DNA from: an uncultured Eubacteriales bacterium
GTDB lineage: Bacteria; Bacillota; Clostridia; Christensenellales; Aristaeellaceae
Direction: 5' to 3'
Length of the DNA: 64,000 bases
Assembly (NCBI GenBank): GCA_902761755.1
Contig: CACWLP010000003.1
Coordinates: 62,001 to 126,000 of the forward strand
Under the pieces are notes generated by a model that saw only the letters and a program-made list of their open reading frames with translations, made no database searches and had not been told where the DNA came from. A program made the position numbers and the translations under genes. Positions 19,290 to 27,577 of this stretch are shown in pieces. Position 1 is the first letter of the stretch. The number at the start of each line of letters is the position of its first letter.

Positions 19290-20732
19290 TCAATACGCTT
19301 TCGCGAAATACATGACCTTGTCGGCCTTGCGTCCGCAGCAGACGCAGGTATCGCCGAAGGGGGTCTGGTCGAAGGGCATGTTGCGGGAGGTGGCGGCGGT
19401 TTCGGCCTTGATCTTATCCTCGCAGGCCCGGTCGCCGCACCACATGGCCCGGGCGTAGCCGCCGTTCACCTGTTCCTTGAGCTCCTCGTAATTGTGCACG
19501 TCCTTGGTGTGGCTGAGGCGGAATTCGTCGGCGATGCGGTACATATTCTGCTGGATATCGTCCAGCAGCTTTTTGATTTCATCAGCCAGGCCGTCCAGCG
19601 GAACGGCGGACTTTTCAAAGGTATCCCGGCGCATCACGGTGGCCACGCCGTTTTCGATATCCTTGGGCCCGATCTCCACCCGGACGGGCACGCCCTTGAG
19701 TTCCCATTCGTTGAACTTCCAGCCGGGGGAGACGTTGTCCCGGTCGTCCAGCTTCACGCGGATGCCGGCGGCCCTGAGCGCCTCGAACGCTTCCTTGCAC
19801 TTTTCCATCACGCCGCCCTTGTGGGCCGCGATGGGCAGGATCACCGCCTGATACGGGGCGATCATGGGGGGAAGCTTCAGGCCGCGCTCGTCGCCGTGGG
19901 TCATGATGATGGCGCCGATCAGCCGGGTGGAAACGCCCCAGCTGGTTTCGTGGCAGTATTCCAGCTTGCCTTCCTTGCTCAGGTACTGGATCTCGAAGGG
20001 CACGGAAAAATTGGTGCCGAAATTGTGGCTGGTGCCGGCCTGCAGGGCCTTGCCGTCCTGCATCATGGCTTCCACGGAATAGGTGGCCCGGGCACCGGCA
20101 AATTTTTCCTTATCGGATTTCTGCCCGGCGAACACGGGAATGGCCAGGTTCTTTTCGCAGAAGGTCTTATACACGTTCAGCATCTGCTGGGTTTCTTCCT
20201 CGGCTTCCTCGGCGGTGGCGTGGACGGTGTGGCCTTCCTGCCACCAGAATTCCGCGGTGCGCAGGAAGGGGCGGGTGGTCTTTTCCCAGCGCATGACGGA
20301 GCACCACTGATTGTATTTCAGCGGCAGATCGCGGTAGGACTGCACCCATTTGGAAAACATGGTGCAGAAAATGGTTTCGCTGGTGGGGCGGACGGCCATG
20401 CGCTCCTGCAAAGGCTCGGTGCCGCCCTGGGTGACCCAGGCCACCTCCGGGGCGAAGCCTTCCACATGGTCCGCTTCCTTGAGCAGCAGGGATTCGGGGA
20501 TCAGCATGGGCATGGAGACGTTCTCATGGCCCGTATCCTTGAACATCTGGTCCAGCTGCTCATGGATCAGTTCCCAGATCCGGTTGCCGTAGGGCTTCAT
20601 GGCCATGCAGCCCCGGACGGGGGTATAGTCCATCAGATCCGTCTGGGTGACCACGTCGGTATACCATTGGGAGAAATTTTCATCCCGGGGGGTGATGTGC
20701 TGCACGAATTCCTGTTTCTTTTCCTTTGCCAT
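19290..20732 (-). CDS. proS: prolyl-tRNA synthetase, archaeal/eukaryal-like (type 3) form
   Basis: 480 residues, which is the short form without the bacterial editing insertion. Class II motifs are visible: motif 1 around ENVSMPMLIPESLL, motif 2 FLRTAEFWWQEGHT, and motif 3 with the VRVEIGPKD region. The TSETIFCTMFSKWV segment binds substrate. The C-terminal zinc-like Cys pairs (CGDRACE, CVCCG) and terminal Tyr are family traits. The ATG at 20732 is preferred, 11 nt after GGAGG. A T-box leader controls it. Confidence 0.95.
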   Translation of the reverse strand: MAKEKKQEFVQHITPRDENFSQWYTDVVTQTDLMDYTPVRGCMAMKPYGNRIWELIHEQLDQMFKDTGHENVSMPMLIPESLLLKEADHVEGFAPEVAWVTQGGTEPLQERMAVRPTSETIFCTMFSKWVQSYRDLPLKYNQWCSVMRWEKTTRPFLRTAEFWWQEGHTVHATAEEAEEETQQMLNVYKTFCEKNLAIPVFAGQKSDKEKFAGARATYSVEAMMQDGKALQAGTSHNFGTNFSVPFEIQYLSKEGKLEYCHETSWGVSTRLIGAIIMTHGDERGLKLPPMIAPYQAVILPIAAHKGGVMEKCKEAFEALRAAGIRVKLDDRDNVSPGWKFNEWELKGVPVRVEIGPKDIENGVATVMRRDTFEKSAVPLDGLADEIKKLLDDIQQNMYRIADEFRLSHTKDVHNYEELKEQVNGGYARAMWCGDRACEDKIKAETAATSRNMPFDQTPFGDTCVCCGRKADKVMYFAKAY

Positions 20733-20744
20733 GAATATAGACAC

Positions 20745-20842
20745 CTCCTCATATTGCCCGCACGCCCTGCGCTTCGCTGGCGCGCGCTATTTGTGTCCTT
20801 TGGAATTGGCGTGTCCCGCGTCGCAAACCTGAAGGTTTGCTC
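20745..20842. repeat. candidate dispersed repeat inserted between the T-box terminator and proS
   Basis: About 100 bp of unrelated sequence separate the T-box terminator from the proS ribosome site, whereas such leaders usually end next to it. The segment contains two small hairpins: GCAAACC/GGTTTGC at 20823-20840 and a GCGC-rich one near 20762-20785. Its composition looks like a mobile intergenic repeat. Confidence 0.4.
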
Positions 20843-21058
20843 CTAAAAAACCCTCCGTCCTTTGCAGGGACGAAGGGATGCTTCGCGGTACCACCTTGCT
20901 TGGCGCTGTGATGAACGCCCGGCTTTTATGCCCTGTAACGGGAGCGCCCGGCGGGGATTGGCCGCGGCCCACGGGCGGGATGCCTGCCTGCGCGCTTTCA
21001 GCCGACGGCGCGCTCTCTTTTTCCTGGCGGCGTTTTTCCCGTGGATTGCCTGTAAACA
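20843..21058 (-). promoter_or_regulatory. T-box riboswitch controlling proS
   Basis: The conserved T-box GGTGGTACCGCG lies at 20895-20884 on the minus strand. It is followed by a terminator whose stem (CCCTTCGTCC/GGACGGAGGG) ends in T6 at 20850-20845. Uncharged tRNA-Pro would pair with the T-box bulge and favour antitermination. The upstream 160 bp form the stem I region carrying the specifier. Confidence 0.92.
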
Positions 21059-21063
21059 AGGGC

Positions 21064-21092
21064 ATTATACAGGAAGGGCGCGAAAAATGCAA
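21064..21092 (-). promoter_or_regulatory. promoter of the proS leader
   Basis: On the minus strand, TTGCAT (21092-21087) and TATAAT (21069-21064) have a 17-bp spacer, placed just upstream of the T-box leader. Confidence 0.8.
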
Positions 21093-21129
21093 GGGGATGG
21101 GCGAAATAATCGTTCACAGGCCGCGGCGT

Positions 21130-24100
21130 TTACCATCCGCGGTTCTGCGCGGCGTCCATGGCCTGGTACAGGGAGGACATGGCGGCGGTCAGAGCGTCCA
21201 GGCTGGGATTGGATTCAATGACGCCCGACAGATGGGACATGGCCTGGGAAAGCCCGGCGTAGGCGGGCTGATCGGGCGACAGGGAATTGAGGATCAGCTG
21301 GGCGCTGCCCAGCAGCATCCGGGCGTCCGAAACCATGTTCTGCACCAGGCCCTGATCGTAGGGGCTGACGGTTCCTCCGCCCACAGGAGCGGAGGAATTC
21401 TGATGCAGCACGCAGGTGCGGCTCTGCAGCAGGGCCGCGTTTGCGTTGCCGTCCGCGGTAAGGCGCAGGGCGGCGTATTCGCCCAGGTAATCGGCCAGGA
21501 CGGAGGCGTAGGAAGTATTGGTCAGGTCATAGAGAGGATGGCCCACCGGCAGGATCACCACGCCCTTGGAGGAATGGCTGGGGCAGTAGGCGGTGGCCAG
21601 CATGCCGCTCTGGGAGCAGACGTCCAGCTCGTAGTGCATCTGGCAGGAGACCTGGGGCGCGGTTTCCGCGGGCCAGTAATCGGTGGTGGTGCCGTAATCC
21701 ATGGCGTCGTTGCGGCAGGCGTCTGTGGCAAGCTGGCCGGATACGTTGCAGGTGGTCACTTTGACCAGGCCGCACTGCTCCGGCGTGTAGGACAGGATAT
21801 CCTGGTTGGGCTTGCCCTTATGGATGGGCTCCATGAACGCCTTCCACAGCTTGGCGGCGCTGTTGCCGCCGGTGGTTTTGGAGGAAAGGGCCTTGTAATT
21901 GTCATGGCCGATCCAGACGGAGGCGCAGTAATACCCCGTCATGCCGCAGAAGAACACGCCCTTCTGATCCGAATTGGTGCCGGTTTTGCCCGCCACGGTC
22001 TGGCCGGAGATCTTTGCGGAGGTGCCGGTGCCCTTGGAGACCACGTCCTTCATCATGTCGATGGTGAGCCAGGCGGTGGAGGGCTTGAACACCTGCCGGC
22101 GGACCTGGCTGGCGTGGGCGTCGTAGAGGATTTTCTGATTGCTGTCGGCGATGCCCAGGAACGTGACGGGGGACTGATACACCCCGCCGTTGCCCAGCAC
22201 CCCGAAGGCCACCGCCATTTCCACCGGGGAAATGCCGGAGGAGCCCAGGGACAGGCCGAAGGGCGTTTTGTTGATATGCTTTTCGGATACGCCCAGCCGC
22301 AGCAGGAAATCCGCGCTGCGCTCCACGCCCACGTAATTCATCAGGCAGTAAGCGGCGGCGGTATTGTCGCTGCGGGTGATGGCGGTGCGGATGGTTTCCG
22401 GCCCGCGGTAGGAAGAGCCGCCGTAATTCTGGGGCCAGGTATCCTTGCCGTCGCTGCCGGTGTACCCCCGGATGGGCACGGGGATATTGTAGAGCACCGT
22501 GCCGGCCCCGGCGCCCAGCTCGATGGCGGGGGCGTAGACGGCGATGGGCTTGATGGCCGAGCCCACGGGCATGTTCATATCCGCCGCGCGGTTCAGCGTC
22601 TTGCGCTTCTGGGGCGCGGTGCGGCTGCCTACGATGGCTTTGATCTCGCCCGTGCGGTAATCCAGCACCACCGCTGCAGCCTGGGGCTGGATGATCTCGT
22701 CGAAGGTGCCGTCCGCGTTCCGGGCGCGGTAGATCTTATCGGCAGGATCCCGCAGGGCGGGGTAATCCGAATAATTCTGCAAGGTCTGCTCCACGGTTTT
22801 CTGGATCTCCGTGTCCAGCGCCAGATAGACGTGGTAGCCGCCGGTGCGCAGCTCCGTTTCCATTTTGCTGCGGTTCTGGGGCGTATCCTCCAGGCCGTTG
22901 AGGGCCAGAAGGGTTTTGATCACGTCCCGGATGGCGTACTCCACGTAATGGGCGTATGGGTACAGCTCCGTGGAGGAGGGGGAATTCTGCAGCACCCGGG
23001 CGGTGGAGGGCTCCAGCGCGGCCAGGTATTCCTCGTAGGTGATGAACTGATTTTCATACATGCAGCGAAGCACGTAATCCGTCCGGTCGTTGGTGATTTT
23101 GGCGTAGTCGGTGGTGTCGCTCTGGCGGGTATAGTAATTGCGGCGGGGGTTATAGTAATAGGGGTTGTTGGTCATGCCCGCCAGCATGGCGCATTCCCGC
23201 AGCGTCAGGTCCTTGAGGTTGTCCCGGCCGAAATAGCCGAAGGCGGCCACCTTGACGCCGTAATAATCCTCGCCCAGGTAAATGGTGTTCAGGTAGGCCT
23301 GCAGGATCTCCTGCTTGGTATAGCGCGTTTCCAGCTGCATGGCCAGGTACGCTTCCTGGATCTTGCGCTTGTAGGACTGCTCGCTGGACAGGAGGGTGTT
23401 TTTGATCAGCTGCTGGGTGATGGTGCTTCCGCCCTGCTGGGAACCGGACACGGAATTGGCGATGAACGCGCCCACGATCCGCTTCACGTCCACGCCGTTA
23501 TGGGTGTAGAACCGGGCGTCCTCCACCGCCACGAAGGCGTGCTGCAGGTTCAGGGGCATGGAATCGATGGAAACCATGATGCGGTTTTCGGAGCCCTTGT
23601 ATTCGGTGATCAGGTTTCGGTTGGCGTCGTAAATAAAGGAGGTCTGAGCCTGGTCGTCGATGGCGCTCAGGTCCAGGGTGGGGGCGGTTTCCATATATGC
23701 CTTGGCGATGCCCACGATGGCGCCCAGCCCCGCCAGGCCGAAGATCAGCACCAGCAGCACCAGCACCCGGACGGAATTGACCAGCACCCCCAGCACAAAG
23801 GAGGGGCGGCGGGTGCGGGGCTTGAAAATGGTGCGCTTGCGGGGGCGGTCTTCTCCGTCGGATGTGCCGTCGCCCAGCCAGCTTCCCGCGGGCGCGCCGG
23901 GGGCCTCCTGGTACGTCTCCGCATCGGGGGCGGGATAGTTACCGGCGTCCGGGACGGGCTCGTATTCCTGCGGCGGCTCCTCCGCCGGGGAGGGATCATC
24001 AAACGTTTCCTGGGGAGGAACGTCGCTTCCGGCTTCTTCCGGCTGCGGGTATGCTTCAAAAGCGCCGTCCTGTCCGGCGGCGTACAATTCCTGTTCCTGC

Positions 24101-24270
24101 GGAGCGCCTTCGTTTCCGGTGATTTCTTCTTCGCCGGGGAAGGGCGCCTCCGCCGCGGCCTGCACCAGCGCGTCGGACTGCTGCCAATCCGCGCTGTTTT
24201 CCCATTCGGACGGATCGTCCGGCGGGATGGGAAAATCCCGGTCAGGCTCCGGGGGTAGGTTTCTGTCCAC
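21130..24270 (-). CDS. class A penicillin-binding protein (PBP1A-type transglycosylase/transpeptidase)
   Basis: 1046 residues. A long acidic, proline-rich cytoplasmic tail (1-140) precedes the single transmembrane helix (158-187). The glycosyltransferase domain carries the catalytic Glu250 in VEDARFYTHNG, and QQGGSTITQQL follows. The transpeptidase domain has SAIK (571-574), SDN (634-636) and KTG (762-764). It polymerises and crosslinks peptidoglycan outside the membrane. The N-terminal tail is much longer than usual and the Cys-containing C-terminal extension (about 250 residues) is also notable. Start is GTG at 24270, with AGGAGG 6 nt upstream. Confidence 0.95.
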   Translation of the reverse strand: MDRNLPPEPDRDFPIPPDDPSEWENSADWQQSDALVQAAAEAPFPGEEEITGNEGAPQEQELYAAGQDGAFEAYPQPEEAGSDVPPQETFDDPSPAEEPPQEYEPVPDAGNYPAPDAETYQEAPGAPAGSWLGDGTSDGEDRPRKRTIFKPRTRRPSFVLGVLVNSVRVLVLLVLIFGLAGLGAIVGIAKAYMETAPTLDLSAIDDQAQTSFIYDANRNLITEYKGSENRIMVSIDSMPLNLQHAFVAVEDARFYTHNGVDVKRIVGAFIANSVSGSQQGGSTITQQLIKNTLLSSEQSYKRKIQEAYLAMQLETRYTKQEILQAYLNTIYLGEDYYGVKVAAFGYFGRDNLKDLTLRECAMLAGMTNNPYYYNPRRNYYTRQSDTTDYAKITNDRTDYVLRCMYENQFITYEEYLAALEPSTARVLQNSPSSTELYPYAHYVEYAIRDVIKTLLALNGLEDTPQNRSKMETELRTGGYHVYLALDTEIQKTVEQTLQNYSDYPALRDPADKIYRARNADGTFDEIIQPQAAAVVLDYRTGEIKAIVGSRTAPQKRKTLNRAADMNMPVGSAIKPIAVYAPAIELGAGAGTVLYNIPVPIRGYTGSDGKDTWPQNYGGSSYRGPETIRTAITRSDNTAAAYCLMNYVGVERSADFLLRLGVSEKHINKTPFGLSLGSSGISPVEMAVAFGVLGNGGVYQSPVTFLGIADSNQKILYDAHASQVRRQVFKPSTAWLTIDMMKDVVSKGTGTSAKISGQTVAGKTGTNSDQKGVFFCGMTGYYCASVWIGHDNYKALSSKTTGGNSAAKLWKAFMEPIHKGKPNQDILSYTPEQCGLVKVTTCNVSGQLATDACRNDAMDYGTTTDYWPAETAPQVSCQMHYELDVCSQSGMLATAYCPSHSSKGVVILPVGHPLYDLTNTSYASVLADYLGEYAALRLTADGNANAALLQSRTCVLHQNSSAPVGGGTVSPYDQGLVQNMVSDARMLLGSAQLILNSLSPDQPAYAGLSQAMSHLSGVIESNPSLDALTAAMSSLYQAMDAAQNRGW

Positions 24271-24304
24271 GCGATACCTCCTGACGCAAAGCGCTTGCCT
24301 CGTT

Positions 24305-24334
24305 ATTATACCACGGATGGGCGGATTGTGACAA
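24305..24334 (-). promoter_or_regulatory. promoter of the PBP gene
   Basis: On the minus strand, TTGTCA (24334-24329) and TATAAT (24310-24305) have an 18-bp spacer, 35 bp before the GTG start. A T-less hairpin (24335-24366) just upstream may end the preceding gene. Confidence 0.75.
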
Positions 24335-24386
24335 GCGCCGCACCCATATAACGGGCGCGGCGGCGGAATTCATGCAGGAAACGGGA

Positions 24387-25211
24387 TCACAGATCGGTTT
24401 CCCGGAAACGGCAGCAGCGGCAGGCGGCGGCCAGGAAAACGCACAGCAAGCCGGGCAGCGCATAGATCAGCAGCCGGGTAAACAGATACATGCCCAGCAG
24501 GAGCGAGCCGTACCAGGCGTATTTTTTCGCCCGATGCCGGTCCAGCACCAGGGGGAGGATGCGCGGCGCGCGCTTTTCCCGGCGCCGTTTGCCCAGCGCT
24601 ACCAGGTCCCTGTCCTGGGCCGGATGCGCCCGTCCCAGCAGGCCGAGGAGCGTTTCCCGGGAAAGAATCGTCACGGGCAGGGGCCCCCGGGCCTGCTCCC
24701 GGGCCTGCCTGGAAACGGCGCAGGGCGCGCAGAGCACCGCCCGCACGGCCCCCGATGCCCGGGCGGACCGCTGGAGGGAAAGCACGTGATCCGAAGTGAC
24801 GCAGGAAGCGGGGGAGAGCTGCAGGAAGGAAAGCAGCAGCTTTTCTCCCCGCAGGCGGCAGATCACCCCTTCGTCGCCGGTGCGCAGCAATTCCAGGGGA
24901 CGGCCGACGCTCAGGAGCACCGCAGCTTCAAACTGGGCCTGGGCCGGGGAGCGAAGCAGCATTTCCTCCAGCGCCATTTCGCCCCCCAGCTGCTCCCGCA
25001 GCCGCTTTTCCCGGCGGTTGAGCCGGTCGTCCCGGGTCTTGCGGCGGATGAGGAGCACCAGCGCGTACAGCGAAAGCCCCGCCGGAAAGACGGGCAGGCT
25101 GAGCCCCCAGAGCATGAGGAACCAGCCCAGGCTCAACGCCAGCGCCAGAAAATGGAAGCCCAGGCCGTCCATGGCCGCGGCGAAACGCGACCGGCGCAAA
25201 TATTCCTGCAT
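24387..25211 (-). CDS. uncharacterised multi-pass membrane protein
   Basis: 274 residues. Two hydrophobic helices near the N-terminus (about 15-55) and two at the C-terminus (about 232-268) flank a soluble middle. The middle part begins with a highly basic segment (IRRKTRDDRLNRREKRLREQ) and continues as an alpha/beta domain resembling a nuclease or NERD-like fold, though no catalytic motif is clear. The ATG at 25211 follows GAGGGGGGG. It is divergent from the nadD-yqeK gene and lies upstream of the PBP gene. I do not recognise a family. Confidence 0.7.
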   Translation of the reverse strand: MQEYLRRSRFAAAMDGLGFHFLALALSLGWFLMLWGLSLPVFPAGLSLYALVLLIRRKTRDDRLNRREKRLREQLGGEMALEEMLLRSPAQAQFEAAVLLSVGRPLELLRTGDEGVICRLRGEKLLLSFLQLSPASCVTSDHVLSLQRSARASGAVRAVLCAPCAVSRQAREQARGPLPVTILSRETLLGLLGRAHPAQDRDLVALGKRRREKRAPRILPLVLDRHRAKKYAWYGSLLLGMYLFTRLLIYALPGLLCVFLAAACRCCRFRETDL

Positions 25212-25228
25212 TCTGCCGTCCCCCCCTC

Positions 25229-25257
25229 TTTTCAGAATGGACAAAATGTTGTATACT
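25229..25257 (+). promoter_or_regulatory. promoter of the nadD-yqeK operon
   Basis: TTTTCA (25229-25234) and TATACT (25252-25257) have a 17-bp spacer, 21 bp upstream of the TTG start. Confidence 0.55.
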
Positions 25258-25278
25258 ATACGCAGGAGATGATCACAT

Positions 25279-26364
25279 TTGAGGCGGCTGGGCGTTTTGG
25301 CGGGCTCCTTTGATCCCGTGCACGAAGGGCATATCGCCCTGGCGGAGGAAGCGAAAGGCCGCGCGGGGCTGGACGGCGTGGTGCTCCTGCCCGTTGCCAG
25401 AACCGCCCGGGGGGATGCGGAAGCCCCGGCCCAGGACAGGCTGATCCTGTGCGGCATCGCTGCGGAGGAAAAGGAATGGATCACCGTTTCCCAGGCGGGG
25501 ATGACCGGCAGCGCCCGGCGCTTTTCGGATTTCCTGGGCCCCCTGCGGCGGGAATACCCGGACAGCTGCTTTGTCCGGATCCTGGGGGCGGAGGCCGCCG
25601 GAATGCCGGAGGGACGGGACGGGCTGCCCGGTGAATGGGTAATGATGAACGCGGCGGAGGACGCGGAGGCGTACAGCGCGAAGATCCGCGCCATGACCGC
25701 TGCGTATGAGGACGCGCCGGGATTGAACCGGCGGGTGCTGTGCTATATGGCCCGGCAGGGCCTGTACCAGAAGGATCTGCTGCCCAGGCTCAGCACCATG
25801 ATGAACCCCCGGCGCTTCCGGCACACCCTGGGCGTGCGGCGGGAGGCGGTGCGCCTGGCGGATCTGCACGGCGCGCCCATTCAGCGCTGCGCCCTGGCGG
25901 GGCTGCTGCATGACTGCGCCAAGGGCATGCCCGTAAAGGAAATGGACCGGGTGGCCCGGGAAAACGGGCTGGTCGACGACGAAAACATGTACGGCTCCGG
26001 CGCCCTGCTCCATGCGCCTGTGGGGGCGTACCTGGCGCAGAAGGAATTCGGCGTGGAGGACGAAGAGATCCTCAACGCCATCCGCAGCCACACCATCGGC
26101 CGGGCGGGCATGACGAAAATGGAGCTGGTGATCTTCGTGGCCGACGCCACGGAGGAAGGCCGGGAAAGCTACGAGGGCCTGGAGGAGATCCGGTATCTGG
26201 CGGACAGATCGCTGCCTGCGGCGGCGCTCAAATCCATGCAGCTCACCCAGGATTACCTGCGCAGCACGGGCCGCCCGTTTTTCCCCGCGGCGCTGCGGGC
26301 GCGGGCGTATCTGGAGAGCATCCTGACGGAGAATGAAAAGGCGCTGCTTGCGTCTGTGGGATAA
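25279..26364 (+). CDS. NadD-like nucleotidyltransferase fused to YqeK-type HD phosphohydrolase
   Basis: 361 residues in one frame. Residues 1-165 resemble nicotinate-mononucleotide adenylyltransferase, with GSFDPVHEGH at 9-18. However, the usual PPHK loop is absent, GAD is GAE (103-105), and the SSTxIR motif is replaced by YSAKIR (132-137), so activity is doubtful. Residues 175-355 are a YqeK-like HD domain (H182, HD at 211-212, then HAPVGAYLAQKEFG), predicted to hydrolyse Ap4A. In many Firmicutes nadD and yqeK are separate neighbours just upstream of rsfS. TTG start with AGGAGA upstream. Confidence 0.88.
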   Translation: MRRLGVLAGSFDPVHEGHIALAEEAKGRAGLDGVVLLPVARTARGDAEAPAQDRLILCGIAAEEKEWITVSQAGMTGSARRFSDFLGPLRREYPDSCFVRILGAEAAGMPEGRDGLPGEWVMMNAAEDAEAYSAKIRAMTAAYEDAPGLNRRVLCYMARQGLYQKDLLPRLSTMMNPRRFRHTLGVRREAVRLADLHGAPIQRCALAGLLHDCAKGMPVKEMDRVARENGLVDDENMYGSGALLHAPVGAYLAQKEFGVEDEEILNAIRSHTIGRAGMTKMELVIFVADATEEGRESYEGLEEIRYLADRSLPAAALKSMQLTQDYLRSTGRPFFPAALRARAYLESILTENEKALLASVG

Positions 26365-26390
26365 AAAAGAAAAAAGAAGGAGGACGGGAC

Positions 26391-26777
26391 ATGGAGAACA
26401 ACGGCCTGGCACTGCGAATCGCGAAGATCCTCTACGACAAGAAGGCATTGGATATCACGGTCCTGCACGTGGGGCACCTGACGGTGATCACGGACTACAT
26501 GGTGATCGCGTCCGGGCGCTCCTCCCTGCAGGTGAAGGCACTGGCGGACGATGTGGACGACGCCCTTGCGGAAGCCGGCGTGGCCCTGCGCGCCCGGGAA
26601 GGACAGGGGGAAGGGCGCTGGATCGTGCTGGATTACGGCACGGTGCTGGTGCACATCTTCCACCCGGAGGACCGGCAGTTCTATCATCTGGAGCGGCTGT
26701 GGGAGGACGGGCAGAACCGCATCCCCCTGCCCTTTGAGGAAGCGGAACAGAAGCCCGGCTCGGAAGCCAACGCATGA
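26391..26777 (+). CDS. rsfS: ribosomal silencing factor RsfS (Iojap)
   Basis: 128 residues. It binds L14 on the 50S subunit and blocks subunit joining in starved cells. The core motifs ITDYMVIASGRSSLQVKALADDV and EGRWIVLDYGTVLVHIFHPEDRQFYHLERLW are typical of the family. GAAGGAGG precedes the ATG at 26391. The position after nadD-yqeK is conserved in Firmicutes. Its stop overlaps the next start (ATGA). Confidence 0.96.
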   Translation: MENNGLALRIAKILYDKKALDITVLHVGHLTVITDYMVIASGRSSLQVKALADDVDDALAEAGVALRAREGQGEGRWIVLDYGTVLVHIFHPEDRQFYHLERLWEDGQNRIPLPFEEAEQKPGSEANA

Positions 26778-27130
26778 ATATACAAATCTATGCCCTGAAG
26801 AAAAATTTCGATACCCAGAAGGCGGAGCGCTTTTTCAAGGAGCGGCGCATCGCCTATCAGCTGCTGGATCTGAAAAAGCATAAGCTGGGACGGCGGGAGA
26901 TGGAACTGTTCGCCCGCCGCCTGGGCATACAGAACCTGGTGGACCGGAATAACCCGGAGGTCAGATCCCATCCCGTCGCCTATACGGACGACGAGGGATA
27001 TATTCTGGAAACGCTGCTGGAAAACCCGCGCTTTCTGCGCACGCCCATCGTGCGCTGCGGCGAACAGGCCACCCTGGGCGCGGAGGAGAAAACCTGGGAA
27101 GCCTGGATCGCCCGGGAGGGAGGAAAATAA
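26774..27130 (+). CDS. ArsC/Spx-family protein lacking the catalytic cysteine
   Basis: 118 residues with a thioredoxin-like ArsC fold. The family starts with a redox motif of the form NCxTxxKA. Here it reads NFDTQKAERFF, so the cysteine is Phe12. The middle (LFARRLGIQNLVDRNNPEVRS) and the end (RFLRTPIVRCGEQATLG) match the family, including the R-T-P-I-V-R segment. Arsenate or other thiol reductase activity is therefore unlikely; a binding or regulatory role like Spx is possible. It overlaps rsfS by 4 bp and is followed by the zinc-ribbon gene after 3 bp. Confidence 0.85.
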   Translation: MNIQIYALKKNFDTQKAERFFKERRIAYQLLDLKKHKLGRREMELFARRLGIQNLVDRNNPEVRSHPVAYTDDEGYILETLLENPRFLRTPIVRCGEQATLGAEEKTWEAWIAREGGK

Positions 27131-27133
27131 ACC

Positions 27134-27499
27134 GTGTATTGCGAGCAATGCAAGCGGCTGACGGAAGCGGAAGGCCGCTGCCCTTACTGCGGAAACAGAA
27201 ATCTGCGCGAGCCGGCGGACGGGGACTGGTGCCGGGTGTACGAGGGCATCCAGCTCTGGGCGGACATGGCCTGCGACGTGCTCAAGCAAAACGAAATCCC
27301 CAGCCTGGTGCAGTCCAGCCGGGGCGCGGCCATGGCGGTGCTGACGGGGATGTATTCGGATACCTGCGAGGTATACGTGGCCTATCAGGATTACGCCCGG
27401 GCGGAGGAGATCGTGCAGGAGCTGTTTTCCCCGGACGCGGTGGTGGAAGACGGGCCGGACGGACCGGACGGAGAAACCGAGGAAGAAGAAGAACCGTAA
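27134..27499 (+). CDS. zinc-ribbon plus DUF2007-like protein
   Basis: 121 residues. The N-terminus has two CxxC pairs (YCEQCKR and CPYCGNR) forming a zinc ribbon. A ferredoxin-like domain (WCRVYEGIQLWADMACDVLKQNEIPSLVQ, then CEVYVAYQDYARAEEIVQEL) follows, as in DUF2007 putative signal-transducing proteins. The tail is strongly acidic. GTG start at 27134; the gene is the last of the nadD-rsfS-arsC transcript and ends at a hairpin. Confidence 0.8.
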   Translation: MYCEQCKRLTEAEGRCPYCGNRNLREPADGDWCRVYEGIQLWADMACDVLKQNEIPSLVQSSRGAAMAVLTGMYSDTCEVYVAYQDYARAEEIVQELFSPDAVVEDGPDGPDGETEEEEEP

Positions 27500-27525
27500 T
27501 TCATTCAATATAAAAAAGTATAAAG

Positions 27526-27577
27526 GCTGGGGGAAACCGTTCTTTCAATCGGAAAGGACAGCTTCCCCCAGCGTGTT
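27526..27577 (+). terminator. terminator of the nadD-yqeK to zinc-ribbon operon
   Basis: GCTGGGGGAA (27526-27535) pairs with TTCCCCCAGC (27563-27572), followed by GTGTTTTT. The hairpin reaches into the 3' end of the convergent acetyltransferase gene. Confidence 0.65.

Noticed and set aside
20878..24258. Very long plus-strand open frame opposite the PBP gene
   Set aside because: It is the antisense shadow of a GC-rich coding frame. Its protein is rich in Gly, His and Val with no domain logic, and the minus strand has an excellent gene with motifs.
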